Positions 1 through 8,875 are shown, counted from the first letter of the stretch. The stretch: 64,000 nucleotides of DNA from Sinorhizobium alkalisoli (GCF_008932245.1 NZ_CP034909.1:2418001-2482000); one strand, 5' to 3'. Translations and numbers: made by a program. The notes: generated from the letters alone by a model not told the origin.

Positions 1-583
1 GCTCGAATAATTCGCGCAGCGGCGTCTCCAGCCGCCGTTCGGCGGCAGCGCTCAAGGGTCCCGTAAGCTTAAGATGGAAACGATACTCGTCCATCACGAA
101 GGGGTCGCCCCAGCGGTGAAGATTGGAGAATTGCGGTGCCGTCAGCCGATCCGGATCCGTACGCTCGATCTCCTCCTCGCTAAGCGGCGCGCGAAAGCGG
201 TCGAACGCCTCGATGACGCGGGCCGCAAGCAGATGCATCGCATGGAAAGGCACGTGCGGCACCAGTCCCCAGCACTGGCTGATGCGCGCCAGTTCCATAC
301 GCTCGACCGTCAGCGGCGTTTCGGCGGTGGTGAAGTGCATCAGCGCCTTCAAAAGCTGGCCCTCGTCGGTCTCCGGCGCCAGGCGGAACGGTGCCATGAT
401 CATGGCATGGAAGCCGAACCGGCGCGGCACGGCGGTATGGAAGGCGATTTCCGAAACACTGAGGGCGCCAACGGAAGGAAACTCAACCGCCTCGCCCGAA
501 TAGACGCTCCGTCCAAGCCAACTCGCCGCAACGGCAGAGAGCGGATCGCTCATCGGCGGGGTGAAACATATGGCATACCGCAT
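1..583 (-). CDS. DUF1045 family protein (phosphonate-associated, 2H phosphoesterase-like), C-terminus cut by window edge
   Basis: The minus-strand reading starts MRYAICFTPPMSDPLSAVAA and stays open to base 1, so about 194 residues are visible and the C-terminus lies outside the window. It carries the two histidine motifs of the 2H phosphoesterase-like fold, GFHAMIMAPFRLA near residue 48 and YRFHLKLTG near residue 172. Both are typical of the DUF1045 family, often called phosphonate metabolism protein because members sit beside phn genes. No phn neighbour is visible here, so the phosphonate link is family knowledge only. The exact reaction is unknown. Confidence 0.75.
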   Translation of the reverse strand, partial: MRYAICFTPPMSDPLSAVAASWLGRSVYSGEAVEFPSVGALSVSEIAFHTAVPRRFGFHAMIMAPFRLAPETDEGQLLKALMHFTTAETPLTVERMELARISQCWGLVPHVPFHAMHLLAARVIEAFDRFRAPLSEEEIERTDPDRLTAPQFSNLHRWGDPFVMDEYRFHLKLTGPLSAAAERRLETPLRELFE

Positions 584-690
584 GTCGCAGGCTCCGAAAC
601 CGGTTCAGAGCAGGACGAGGCAACCCGCTCCGATACACATCGGCCGCGTGTTAGGTGATTTGCGTGACAGATTGACGAATTCGAACGGGG

Positions 691-1824
691 CTATCTGAGC
701 GCTTCCATATGGGTCGCGCAACGGAATGAGTCCGGAAGATCTACGCGAGCCTGCCGCCCGGCAATTTCGTCGATCACCCATTGCGCCAGCACATGCGCCA
801 TCCCGAAACTGATCTTAAAGCCCCCCGTCAAGACCGACAGCCGGCCATGGTCGGGGTGTCGGCCGACCATCGGTTCGCGCCCGATGGCCTTCGGGCGCAG
901 GCCCGCCCAGCGCTCGACGACCGGAGCGCCTAGAAGCGCGGGCGCGAGTGCCGCCGCGCGGTCGATCAGCACCTGCAACTGCTCGTCCGTCGAAAACGGC
1001 GCGTCGAACCGATTTTCGCTGGTGCTTCCGACCGCCACGTGGCCATTGTCATGGGCAACGATATAAAGCCCGTCGGTGAAGATGATCGGCGACGCCGGGT
1101 CGATGTCGGCGCGAAGCAGGGCCGCCTGCCCTTTGATGGCGACGCCGCTCGGCGCCTGCCCACTGCGTGCCAAATGGTCGATGAAGGCGAAGCTCTCGAC
1201 GCCGGCCGCAAGGATACAATGGCCGAAGACCAGCGCCCTGCCATCGGCAAGCAGGAGCCGACCGCGCTCCGGATCGACCGACGCAACCTCAGCGCCCTCC
1301 TCGATCCGGACATGGGAAAAACCGGCGATTGCGGCGCGGAGCACCCGAAGCAGGTCTCGCGGCGAAACCCGGGCGGCCAGGGTGTCGTGCACGATACCAA
1401 AGGGTGCCGCCTGGATCGCTGGCCAATCGCCGGTTCCGCCATCCTTCACGTGCCAGTGGAAACGCCGCTCGCCCGCGATCCAGTGCCGCGCGGCATCCTG
1501 TTCATGGCCGCGGGCGATGTCCTTGAGATGCGGTTTGCCGAGCGGCATGACCCGGCCGGAACGGCGATAGCCTGCCGACAGGCCGGTCTCCTCCTCGAGC
1601 CGAGCGATTTCCCCTTCCAGCGACACCAGCGCGTCGAATTGGAACTGCTTCTTCGCGTTCCAGCGGTCCGGCATATGCGGCATGAGCGCGCCGAGCAAGC
1701 CGCCGCTCGCTCCCGCACCAATCCTCTTGCCTTCGATGAGCCGCGTCTCAATGCCGATGCGCCCTGCCATGAGGGCGGCCCACAGGCCCATGATACCGCC
1801 GCCGACGATCAAGACTTCGCTCAT
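691..1824 (-). CDS. FAD-dependent oxidoreductase (DAO family)
   Basis: A 377-residue protein with a Rossmann dinucleotide-binding start, VLIVGGGIMGLW at about residues 4-15, followed by GAGASGGLLGALMPHM. The C-terminal GGFKISFGMAHVLAQWV segment is typical of the ThiO/DadA/MnmC-oxidase superfamily. The ATG at 1824 is chosen because it puts the FAD motif at the extreme N-terminus; an in-frame GTG lies 15 bases upstream. It is divergent from mnmD across about 130 bases. In enterobacteria MnmD is the N-terminal half of bifunctional MnmC, whose C-terminal half is a DAO-family oxidase. This gene could therefore be the separate oxidase, but a general amino-acid or amine oxidase role is equally compatible. 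Confidence 0.8.
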   Translation of the reverse strand: MSEVLIVGGGIMGLWAALMAGRIGIETRLIEGKRIGAGASGGLLGALMPHMPDRWNAKKQFQFDALVSLEGEIARLEEETGLSAGYRRSGRVMPLGKPHLKDIARGHEQDAARHWIAGERRFHWHVKDGGTGDWPAIQAAPFGIVHDTLAARVSPRDLLRVLRAAIAGFSHVRIEEGAEVASVDPERGRLLLADGRALVFGHCILAAGVESFAFIDHLARSGQAPSGVAIKGQAALLRADIDPASPIIFTDGLYIVAHDNGHVAVGSTSENRFDAPFSTDEQLQVLIDRAAALAPALLGAPVVERWAGLRPKAIGREPMVGRHPDHGRLSVLTGGFKISFGMAHVLAQWVIDEIAGRQARVDLPDSFRCATHMEALR

Positions 1825-1951
1825 CGATTGACCTACCACTGCATAATTCCTTAGATCGTATTCGATCTGACGATCAAACTATGCCGCAACTCGAAGTGCT
1901 ACTGCGAGCTTTGCGCGCCCCAGGGGGCGCGCGGCGCTGTAGATTGGGAAA

Positions 1952-2683
1952 ATGATCCGCATTGACATGACAGCAATCGATCTCCGCCAGACGCAATCGC
2001 CCGCCGCGCAAAGCCTCGAATGGCACGGGGGCGATATGCCCTATTCGGTGGAATTTGGCGATCACTTTTATTGCCGCACGGACGGGCGGCTCGAATGCGG
2101 TCATGTCTTCCTCGCCGGCAACAGGCTGCCCGGGCGATGGCGAGGATGCGGCGCCTTTACCATCGGCGAACTCGGCTTCGGCACCGGGCTCAATTTCTGC
2201 GAAACCTGGCGGCAATGGAAACAGGCCTCGCCGAATGGCGGACGCCTGCATTTCGTTTCCTTCGAGCGCTTTCCGATGCAAGCCGAGGAAATCGCCCGGG
2301 CATTGTCGCACTGGCAGGAAATCGATGCCGAGCGCCAGGCGCTTGTCGCCAGTTGGCCTCACCTCCCGGCGAGCCGGATCGATTTTGATCTCGGCAAAGT
2401 ACGGCTGACGGTCGTCTGCGGCACGGCGATCGACGGCGTAACCGCCGCAGCGGAACGCTTCGACGCCTGGTATCTCGACGGCTTTGCGCCGTCCCGCAAC
2501 CCGGACATGTGGTCCGAGGAATTGATGCGGCTCGTCTTCGAGAGGACGGTGCCGGGAGGTACTTTCGCAACCTATGCCGCGGCCGGTTTCGTTCGCCGCA
2601 ACCTCACGGCTGCCGGCTTCGCCGTCGAGCGCCTGCCAGGTTTTGCCGGCAAGCGGGAGATGCTGCGCGGCGATAAGGTCTGA
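1952..2683 (+). CDS. mnmD: tRNA (5-methylaminomethyl-2-thiouridine)(34) methyltransferase MnmD
   Basis: A 243-residue SAM-dependent methyltransferase. It has the family signature GELGFGTGLNF at about residues 72-82 (SAM binding) and WYLDGFAPSRNPDMW near residue 170, both characteristic of the MnmC methyltransferase domain (DUF752). It would make the last methylation of mnm5s2U at the tRNA wobble position in the cytoplasm. The protein ends after the methyltransferase domain, so it is the monofunctional form and not the fused MnmC. An alternative ATG lies at 1967. The divergent FAD oxidoreductase upstream is the obvious candidate for the missing partner activity. Confidence 0.9.
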   Translation: MIRIDMTAIDLRQTQSPAAQSLEWHGGDMPYSVEFGDHFYCRTDGRLECGHVFLAGNRLPGRWRGCGAFTIGELGFGTGLNFCETWRQWKQASPNGGRLHFVSFERFPMQAEEIARALSHWQEIDAERQALVASWPHLPASRIDFDLGKVRLTVVCGTAIDGVTAAAERFDAWYLDGFAPSRNPDMWSEELMRLVFERTVPGGTFATYAAAGFVRRNLTAAGFAVERLPGFAGKREMLRGDKV

Positions 2684-2723
2684 CGCGGCACCCTCTTGTA
2701 CTCGCGGCGGCGCAAACGAAGTC

Positions 2724-2765
2724 CAGTGGATCGGCCCGTCCCATCCGGATCGGTCAAATCCACTG
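2724..2765. terminator. Inverted repeat between convergent genes, possible bidirectional terminator
   Basis: CAGTGGAT at 2724-2731 pairs with ATCCACTG at 2758-2765. It lies in the 90-base gap between the convergent mnmD and the host-attachment gene. There is no T-tract, so terminator activity is only inferred from position. Confidence 0.3.
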
Positions 2766-2774
2766 CCGTTGGCT

Positions 2775-3224
2775 TCAGGGGAAGACCACGGATTTCACCG
2801 TTGCGATCAGTTGATCGGTCGGGGCCGCGACGCAGTTGCGGTCGATCTCGGCAAGCGTCCTTTCCCTGACCTGGTGCGACAGCAGCTTTCTCAAGTCGCC
2901 GAGCGTCTTCGGCGCGGCACAGATCACCAGGTTCTCGAAAGCATTCTCGAGCGCGTAGTGATCGATCTTCCCCGCGATCTCGGCGGCAAAGCGATGTTGC
3001 TCCTCGCGGACCGGATCGCTGCTGTATTCCATGGCCGACCGACCGTGACCGACCGATGAATGGCTGCGGCCGGGCTTGTCAGCCATGATGTCCTGGGCCC
3101 GTTTGCCCTCGATTTGGTAGGTCTCCTCTGCCGGATGCTGATGGCCGTCCTTCAGCAAATTGACGTCCTTGACGATGCGCGCCGCGTTTCCGTCGGCTGC
3201 CAGTATCCAAACCCGGTTCCGCAC
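2775..3224 (-). CDS. Host attachment family protein (AtsE-like)
   Basis: A 149-residue protein beginning MRNRVWILAADGNAARIVKD, the hallmark of the Host_attach family (PF10116), named for an Agrobacterium protein linked to attachment to plant cells. It shows no signal peptide or membrane segment, so it is probably cytoplasmic. The C-terminal half includes ICAAPKTLGDLRKLLSHQVR, the conserved family core. The fold is related to translation-factor-like RNase domains, but no activity is established for this branch. A good EcfG-type promoter lies 58 bases upstream, which suggests induction in the general stress response. Confidence 0.8.
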   Translation of the reverse strand: MRNRVWILAADGNAARIVKDVNLLKDGHQHPAEETYQIEGKRAQDIMADKPGRSHSSVGHGRSAMEYSSDPVREEQHRFAAEIAGKIDHYALENAFENLVICAAPKTLGDLRKLLSHQVRERTLAEIDRNCVAAPTDQLIATVKSVVFP

Positions 3225-3281
3225 TACGTCCTCCGCTCATATCGTGGTTGGCAGATAGGTCGGCGAATGCACAGGAAACGG

Positions 3282-3307
3282 AACGGTTGAAACTCGCGTC
3301 AGGTTCC
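3282..3307 (-). promoter_or_regulatory. Candidate EcfG/RpoE2 promoter of the host-attachment gene
   Basis: On the minus strand GGAAC (3307-3303) is followed after exactly 17 bases by CGTT (3285-3282). This matches the alphaproteobacterial general-stress sigma factor consensus GGAAC-N16/17-cGTT. The -10 element is 58 bases before the ATG at 3224. Confidence 0.6.
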
Positions 3308-3350
3308 CAATCGCCGATAGTCCTTTTGTCCAAAATCTCACGCAGCTTGG

Positions 3351-4025
3351 CTACAGGCGGGCAAGATAGGCTTCGAAATTGCGGTCCGGCGTCGACTCGT
3401 ATCGCTCGCGCTCGGTCTTAAGCGAGAGGATCCGGTCGACCCGGAAATCGCGAAAGTCCTGGCGCAGTTCACACCAGGCCGTCAGCAGCCAATGATGCCC
3501 GAAAATGCTGAGGCCGAGCGGCCAAATTGTACGCTCCGACAGTTCTTGTGCAAGGCTTTCATAGGTGATGCTGAGTTTGCGCTCTCCGGCAATGGCCTGG
3601 CGGATGTCGCCCAGCAGAGCCGGCGGGGCGGGCTGCAGCGCCGATCGGAAGGCGCGAAGCGGTGCGCTGCGCAATTTCTCCGCATGTTCGGGCGGAAGGC
3701 CGTGGCCGATTTTCTCCATCGCCTCGCGCGCCGCCTGCGCCAGGCGCCCGTCGCCGAGCATTTGCACGGCGCGCACGCCGAAGGCCAGCGCCTCCAATTG
3801 CTCGAAGGTGAAGGTGAGCGGCGGCGCATCGAAAGCCTCACGCAAGAGGTAACCGACGCCGCGCTCGCCGTCGATCGGCGCACCCGAAGCAATCAGGTGC
3901 TGCATATCGCGATAGATGGTGCGCGGCGCGACCTCCATCCTTTCGGCAATTTCGCCCGCCGTCATCGCCCGGCCTGTGGCGCGCATGAGTTGGATGATAC
4001 GGAACAATCGGTCGGCAGGCCGCAT
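3351..4025 (-). CDS. YafY-type transcriptional regulator (HTH_11 + WYL)
   Basis: A 224-residue regulator. The N-terminal helix-turn-helix (about residues 1-60, including AGEIAERMEVAPRTIYRDMQ) is followed by a WYL domain (about residues 130-215, with SITYESLAQELSERTIWPLGL). Such proteins sense small ligands through the WYL fold and usually control a divergent neighbour. The next gene, the ABM-domain protein at 4170, is divergent and separated by 144 bases that contain the perfect palindrome TATGGCCATA at 4105-4114. The start at 4025 (MRPADRLFRI) is chosen over an upstream in-frame ATG at 4037 because the family alignment begins there. Confidence 0.85.
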   Translation of the reverse strand: MRPADRLFRIIQLMRATGRAMTAGEIAERMEVAPRTIYRDMQHLIASGAPIDGERGVGYLLREAFDAPPLTFTFEQLEALAFGVRAVQMLGDGRLAQAAREAMEKIGHGLPPEHAEKLRSAPLRAFRSALQPAPPALLGDIRQAIAGERKLSITYESLAQELSERTIWPLGLSIFGHHWLLTAWCELRQDFRDFRVDRILSLKTERERYESTPDRNFEAYLARL

Positions 4026-4169
4026 GGTCTTCTCCAATTCCGGACGGGCGGAGCCGAAGGGGGTCGAGAGTCGGTCACGCCTTTCCTCAGACCGCTTAGC
4101 CGGCTATGGCCATAAGGCTGTCAGTTGGAATGTGCTTAAGTCAAGCCGCATTCAAACAAGGAGATCCCG

Positions 4170-4469
4170 ATGACAACGAAACACGTTCTCGAACTCGCCG
4201 TATGCACGGTCCCGGACAAGGAGATCGCGATAGCGGCACGCGGCAAGGCCATGCAGGTCGTCTCGCGTTATCCGGGCTTCGTCTCCTGGCGCGCAGTTAC
4301 CGCCTGCGAAACGGCCGACATGCTTGCCGATCTTGTCGAATGGGAGACGCTGGAGGCGGCGCGAGAGGCCGGAAAGCGCGTCATGACCGACCCCGATTTC
4401 GCACCCTACATGGCGGCGATCGGCTCGGTTCAGCTCATGCAGCATTTCCTGACCGAACGACAGATTTGA
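4170..4469 (+). CDS. Antibiotic biosynthesis monooxygenase (ABM)-like small protein
   Basis: A 99-residue protein with a ferredoxin-like pattern (RYPGFVSWRAV at about residues 33-43, then DLVEWETLEAAREAGKRVMTDPDF), as in the ABM/dimeric alpha-beta barrel superfamily. The catalytic triad of heme-degrading members is not evident, so no reaction is assigned. A strong AAGGAG ribosome binding site precedes the ATG. It is divergent from the WYL regulator, the usual arrangement for a regulated target, and is followed 14 bases later by the AlkD-like gene, so the two are probably co-transcribed. Confidence 0.7.
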   Translation: MTTKHVLELAVCTVPDKEIAIAARGKAMQVVSRYPGFVSWRAVTACETADMLADLVEWETLEAAREAGKRVMTDPDFAPYMAAIGSVQLMQHFLTERQI

Positions 4470-4483
4470 ACGACGGCAAGGCG

Positions 4484-5584
4484 ATGGCGGAACCCCTGAA
4501 AAATCTCCTGCATCCGGGCGTCGTGATGGAGATCGCCGATCGCCTGTCCCGCTGCGCCCCCGGCTTCGACCGCGACCGATTTGTCGCTTCCGCCGGCGGT
4601 GGCCTCGAGTCGCTAGAACTGATGCAGCGCTCGCTCAAGATCCGAGATGCCCTCATCGAGGGTCTGCCCCTGGACTTTCCCGCGGCCGTCTCGATCCTCG
4701 ACGCGGCGTTGCCGAACGGCAATGCGCCCGGCCTCACCGGCTGGGCGCTTCTGCCGGCGAGCCAGTTCGTCGCGGTTCGCGGGCTTGGCAACTTCGAGCT
4801 TTCCCTGTCGTTCCTCCGTCGGCTCACCCCCCACTTCACCGGCGAGTTCGCGATCCGCCCCTTCATCCAGCAGGAACAGGACCGGGCACTGAAGACGATC
4901 CGCCGCTGGGTCGAGGATGACGATCATCACGTCCGGCGGCTGGCAAGCGAGGGCACGCGCCCTCGCCTGCCCTGGGCGATGCGACTGCCAAGGCTCATCC
5001 TCGATCCGCGGCCGATCCTCCCGATCCTCACGGCGCTTCTCGACGATCCGGAGGAATATGTGCGGCGCTCCGTCGCCAACAGCCTCAACGACATAGCCAA
5101 AGATCATCCCGACCTCGTCGCGGATTTCGTGGCCGCGCACATGGCAGGCGCATCGCCTGAACGCCTGAAATTGCTGCGGCATGCCTCCCGCACGCTCCTC
5201 AAGCAGGGGCACCGCGGCGCGCTTGCCAATTTCGGCTTCGAGCCGCCGCTCGGTGTCGCCGCCCACCTTGCACTCGCGACGCCGACCGTCCGGTTCGGCA
5301 ACGATCTCGTCCTCGGATTGACCATGCGCAATGCGGATGGCTCCAGGCAGCGAGTCATGATCGACTATGCCGTGCACCATCGGAAGGCGAATGGCGACAC
5401 GTCGCCGAAAGTGTTCAAATGGACGACCGTGACGCTCGACCCCGGCAGCACCATCGAGTTCAGGAAGCACCACCCGATGCGGCCGATCACCACGCGACGC
5501 TACTATGGCGGCGCTCACCGCGTCGTGATCCTGGTCAACGGGCAACCCGCCGCCCAGGCGGATTTCGAACTTGTCATGGCTTAG
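4484..5584 (+). CDS. DNA alkylation repair protein, AlkD-like HEAT-repeat family
   Basis: A 366-residue protein from the ATG at 4484 (MAEPLKNLLHPG). The central region holds HEAT-like helical repeats, for example RRWVEDDDHHVRRLASEGTR and DDPEEYVRRSVANSLNDIAK, followed by a C-terminal beta-rich part ending in VNGQPAAQADFELVMA. This layout fits the AlkD/DNA alkylation repair family, which excises positively charged N3/N7-alkyl purines. The C-terminal extension is typical of the larger bacterial subgroup. The reading frame stays open upstream, but an earlier start would overlap the ABM gene and lacks a ribosome binding site. Confidence 0.8.
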   Translation: MAEPLKNLLHPGVVMEIADRLSRCAPGFDRDRFVASAGGGLESLELMQRSLKIRDALIEGLPLDFPAAVSILDAALPNGNAPGLTGWALLPASQFVAVRGLGNFELSLSFLRRLTPHFTGEFAIRPFIQQEQDRALKTIRRWVEDDDHHVRRLASEGTRPRLPWAMRLPRLILDPRPILPILTALLDDPEEYVRRSVANSLNDIAKDHPDLVADFVAAHMAGASPERLKLLRHASRTLLKQGHRGALANFGFEPPLGVAAHLALATPTVRFGNDLVLGLTMRNADGSRQRVMIDYAVHHRKANGDTSPKVFKWTTVTLDPGSTIEFRKHHPMRPITTRRYYGGAHRVVILVNGQPAAQADFELVMA

Positions 5585-5907
5585 ACGGGAACTTTACCAA
5601 AATGCCCCGGGTCGAGCGCTGAATTCGGACCCAGCAGAAGAAGCAGCTTGACTTTTGGAGCCAAAGCAACGACATGAGGGTGCGTCACCTTCCGGCCGCC
5701 GCGTGAGCGCGCCCTCGGCAACCACTTTCAAGCCGTGAAGAAGGAAAGCGCGTGACATCGCCGCGAATTGCGGTCAGCACAGGCGCTTGACGACTTTTCT
5801 TTAACCCACAAGTTCCCAATTCACGCGGGGTTCTTGACGCCAGACGACACCGGAATTGCATCCTGCGGTTCCGGCGAGAGCGTTTGGCGCCCCGAAAGGT
5901 ATACGCA
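5585..5907 (+). other. 323-base leader region before the DEAD-box helicase
   Basis: No supported gene was found here. The segment is less GC-rich than its surroundings. DEAD-box helicase mRNAs in proteobacteria often have long structured leaders, but I could not identify a specific fold. Confidence 0.4.
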
Positions 5908-7416
5908 TTGTCCACTTTTGAAGCGCTCGGTCTTTCCGAGCATATTCTGGCAACACTCTCGGCCAACGGTTTCGAAAAACCGACGCCCATCCAGGCGCAG
6001 GCCATTCCGATGGTATTGAAGGGCCATGACCTCATCGGCCTTGCGCAGACCGGTACCGGCAAGACCGCTGCTTTCGGCCTGCCGATGATCGAAAAGCTGG
6101 TTGCCGATGGCAAGCGCCCGGATCCGCGCAACATCCGCGCTCTCGTGCTTGCTCCCACTCGCGAACTCGTCAACCAGATCGCCGCCAATCTGAAGCTCTT
6201 CGTCAAGAAGAGCCCGCTCAAGATCGGCGTCGTCGTCGGTGGCGTCTCGATCAACAAGCAGACCGAACAGCTCGCCCGCGGCGTCGACATTCTCGTCGCC
6301 ACCCCCGGCCGCCTGCTCGACCTCGTTGCTCGCAAGGCGGTGACGTTGACGCAGGCTCGCTATCTCGTCCTCGATGAGGCCGACCAGATGCTCGACCTCG
6401 GCTTCATTCACGACCTGCGCAAGATTTCCAAGCTGGTTCCGAAGAACCGTCAGACGCTGCTTTTCTCCGCAACGATGCCGAAACTGATTGCCGAGCTCGC
6501 CGGCGAGTATCTGACCGATCCGGTCAAGGTCGCGGTCACGCCTCCGGGCAAGGCCGCAGACAAGGTCGAGCAATATGTCCATTTCGTTCCGGGCAAGGAC
6601 CTGAAGACGCAGATCCTCAAGCAGACGCTGACCGCCAACCCGGATGGCCTGTCGCTGATTTTCAGCCGCACCAAGCATGGGGCCGAGAAGCTGATGAAGC
6701 ATCTCGACCATGTCGGTTTCAAGGCCGCCTCGATCCATGGCAATAAGAGCCAGGGCCAGCGCGAGCGGGCGCTCAAGGCTTTCCGCGATGGCGAAATCCG
6801 CGTGCTCGTCGCGACCGATGTCGCCGCCCGCGGCATCGACATTCCGGGCGTCACCCATGTCTACAACTATGATCTGCCCGAAGTGCCGGATGCCTATGTG
6901 CACCGCATCGGCCGCACGGCCCGCAATGGCCGTGAGGGCATCGCGATCGCCTTCTGCGCCCCCGACGAAATCCGCCTGCTTCGCGACATCGAGAAGCTGA
7001 TGGGCATCGAGATCGCCGTCGCCAGCGGCGAGGCGCCGGCCGATCAGGCTCGCCCGTCGAAGGGACGCGGCGGACGCGGCAATGGTCAGCACCGCGGCAA
7101 TGGCCAGAACCGCGGCAATGGCGGTGGTCCGCGGCAGGACAAGGCACCACGCCGGAATCGCCCGGCGCGCGAGGCGGCAGTCGGCTTTGCCGGCGACGAG
7201 CTCCTCCTCGAAGATCGCCCGCAGAAGCACGAGCGGCGCGACCAGCGTGCGGCGGGTCATGGGCATCATGACGGCCGTTCGGAAGGCAACCGCAACCACG
7301 AGGCCAAAAAGCACCATCACGGTCGCCCGGGACCGCAAGACGGCCGCCGCGGCGTGAGCGACGGCAATCGCCGCCAGGACATGCGCCGTGCCGGCAAGGG
7401 CGGCCGTTCAGCCTAG
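5908..7416 (+). CDS. DEAD/DEAH-box RNA helicase (RhlE-like)
   Basis: About 502 residues. All core motifs are present in order: Q motif (GFEKPTPIQ), motif I AQTGTGKT near residue 46, PTRELVNQI, TPGRLLD, DEAD, SAT, FSRTKHGAEKL, ATDVAARGIDIP and HRIGRTARNGREG. A basic Gly/Arg/Asn/His-rich tail follows (about residues 370-502), typical of RhlE/CsdA-type enzymes that remodel rRNA and mRNA, often at low temperature. No ATG fits. TTG at 5908 is preferred because AAAGG lies 8 bases upstream; another TTG at 5884 is in frame. Expression probably uses the weak TTG start. Confidence 0.92.
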   Translation: MSTFEALGLSEHILATLSANGFEKPTPIQAQAIPMVLKGHDLIGLAQTGTGKTAAFGLPMIEKLVADGKRPDPRNIRALVLAPTRELVNQIAANLKLFVKKSPLKIGVVVGGVSINKQTEQLARGVDILVATPGRLLDLVARKAVTLTQARYLVLDEADQMLDLGFIHDLRKISKLVPKNRQTLLFSATMPKLIAELAGEYLTDPVKVAVTPPGKAADKVEQYVHFVPGKDLKTQILKQTLTANPDGLSLIFSRTKHGAEKLMKHLDHVGFKAASIHGNKSQGQRERALKAFRDGEIRVLVATDVAARGIDIPGVTHVYNYDLPEVPDAYVHRIGRTARNGREGIAIAFCAPDEIRLLRDIEKLMGIEIAVASGEAPADQARPSKGRGGRGNGQHRGNGQNRGNGGGPRQDKAPRRNRPAREAAVGFAGDELLLEDRPQKHERRDQRAAGHGHHDGRSEGNRNHEAKKHHHGRPGPQDGRRGVSDGNRRQDMRRAGKGGRSA

Positions 7417-7440
7417 CGCATTGGCCCGAAAAAGCAGAAA

Positions 7441-7470
7441 CCCGGCCGCAGAAGCACGTCCACGGCCGGG
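7441..7470 (-). terminator. Hairpin between convergent helicase and EamA genes
   Basis: CCCGGCCG (7441-7448) pairs with CGGCCGGG (7463-7470). Read on the minus strand, the stem is followed by a T-rich stretch (GTTTCTGCTTTTT), so it best fits termination of the EamA gene and may also serve the helicase. Confidence 0.5.
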
Positions 7471-7494
7471 ATTCACCCGTCTCTCTCTATCGCC

Positions 7495-8409
7495 TCACAC
7501 AGCGGCAGCCTTACCGGTCTGCCCCTCGGAACGTGCCTCGCTTTCGCTCTTGCGATTGGTGAGATAGACGCCGGTCACTGCAATGACCGTACCAACGATC
7601 ATCGGCCAGGTGAGCGCTTCGCCCAGGAGGAGTGCCGCCTCAACGGCCGCAAGCGGCGGCACCAGATAGATCAGCGATGCGGCGCGAGAGACCTGACCGC
7701 GGCGAATGAGATAGAGCAGGAGGGCGATCGCTCCCATCGACAGGCCGAGGACCGACCAGGCGAGCGCGGCGACAAGTTCGACGCTCCAGGTCACGCGCAT
7801 ATCCTCGAGCGTCAGGGCCATGGGCACGGTGACGATCAGGGCGCCGGCATATTGCAGCGTCGCGATCGCCCGGATGTCGCCGGTCTGCAGGTGCCGCTTT
7901 TGGTAAAGCGTGCCATAGGTCACCGCACCCATTCCGAGCACATTCACCGCCACCGGAAATAGACTGATATCGGCGTCGATCGCCAGCACCTTCGGCAGCA
8001 CCGCAAGCGCAATGCCGGAGAAGCCGAGCGCGAGCCCAAGTCTCTGCACCCGGGTAATATTTTCGCCGATCAGGTAAGGCGCCGCGACCGCGGTCATCAG
8101 GGGCTGGAGGCCGGCGATGATGCCGGAGATGCCTGCGGGCACGCCCTCGCCGATCGCCCACCATATCGCACCCAGATAGAGGCCATGGAGAAACATGCCG
8201 GAGATCACCGCATGGCCGATTGTCTTCCCCGAGCGCGGCCAACGCGCGCCGGTCGCGGCACAGAAGCCGATGAAGAGCAGGATGGCGATGCTGTAGCGCA
8301 GCGCCAGGAAGGTCAGCGGTTCGGCGAAAAAGGCCGCATATTTCGCAACCACCCAACCCGTGGACCAGAGCAGCACGAAGAGGGCCGGAGCCAGGCGGGC
8401 AAGCAACAT
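7495..8409 (-). CDS. DMT-superfamily transporter, EamA family
   Basis: A 304-residue inner-membrane protein with about ten hydrophobic segments arranged as two EamA repeats (about residues 5-140 and 150-285). It starts MLLARLAPALFVLLWSTGWVVAKY, a typical EamA N-terminus, and ends in a short charged cytoplasmic tail. Family members export metabolites or drugs; the substrate cannot be told from sequence. It is transcribed alone, convergent with the helicase. Confidence 0.85.
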   Translation of the reverse strand: MLLARLAPALFVLLWSTGWVVAKYAAFFAEPLTFLALRYSIAILLFIGFCAATGARWPRSGKTIGHAVISGMFLHGLYLGAIWWAIGEGVPAGISGIIAGLQPLMTAVAAPYLIGENITRVQRLGLALGFSGIALAVLPKVLAIDADISLFPVAVNVLGMGAVTYGTLYQKRHLQTGDIRAIATLQYAGALIVTVPMALTLEDMRVTWSVELVAALAWSVLGLSMGAIALLLYLIRRGQVSRAASLIYLVPPLAAVEAALLLGEALTWPMIVGTVIAVTGVYLTNRKSESEARSEGQTGKAAAV

Positions 8410-8461
8410 CGGTGTTTTCCCGAAGCAAGGCGGATCATGGAGGCCCGCATGAGCCTCATGC

Positions 8462-8528
8462 CTGCAGCGCCTGCGCGTCTTATTCAGACGCGCAAACCTC
8501 GCTGCAGCACTCTATTGCTGCATGCGGT
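8462..8528 (+). repeat. RIME-like palindromic intergenic repeat, copy 1
   Basis: Contains the recurring unit CTGCAGCGC...GCGCGTC-TTATTCA-GACGCGC...GCTGCAGCAC...TTGCTGCATG seen at six other places in this window. It occupies part of the 466-base gap 8410-8875 between the EamA gene and the ATP-grasp gene. Apart from this repeat and the helicase-style leader sequence before 8876, I see no gene in that gap. Confidence 0.65.
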
Positions 8529-8875
8529 AGAGCGCTCGCCTCGCCCGGTCAAAGCAATTTTTCTGATGGCTGCAATCAGCGAATCGGAATTATCAGGCGC
8601 AGCGGGGAATGGGCTCGATTGATTCGAGGGCAAATCCTCGGGGCCGCTCGACTAGATTGATGAATATTGAGGCATTTGCCCTGTCGGCGACCGCCTGTTG
8701 AAATCAGCAGCCGCACGCAGTGGGTGTTGCAGCGGCGGCGGGCACGGCGGCGTCAGCAAAACGCTTTCAATTTGCCCGGCGTCTGCCCGAAATTTCTTCG
8801 CGGGCGGACGTGCACGCTTCTTGCATTGCGTCATACGATGTACTCAAATGGTCGCAAAATAAGGGGACCACGCCT

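Noticed and set aside
5821..7338. A 505-codon minus-strand frame opposite the DEAD-box helicase
   Set aside because: It is the antisense reading of a gene with all helicase motifs and shows low-complexity Arg/Ala/Asp composition typical of GC-rich shadow frames.
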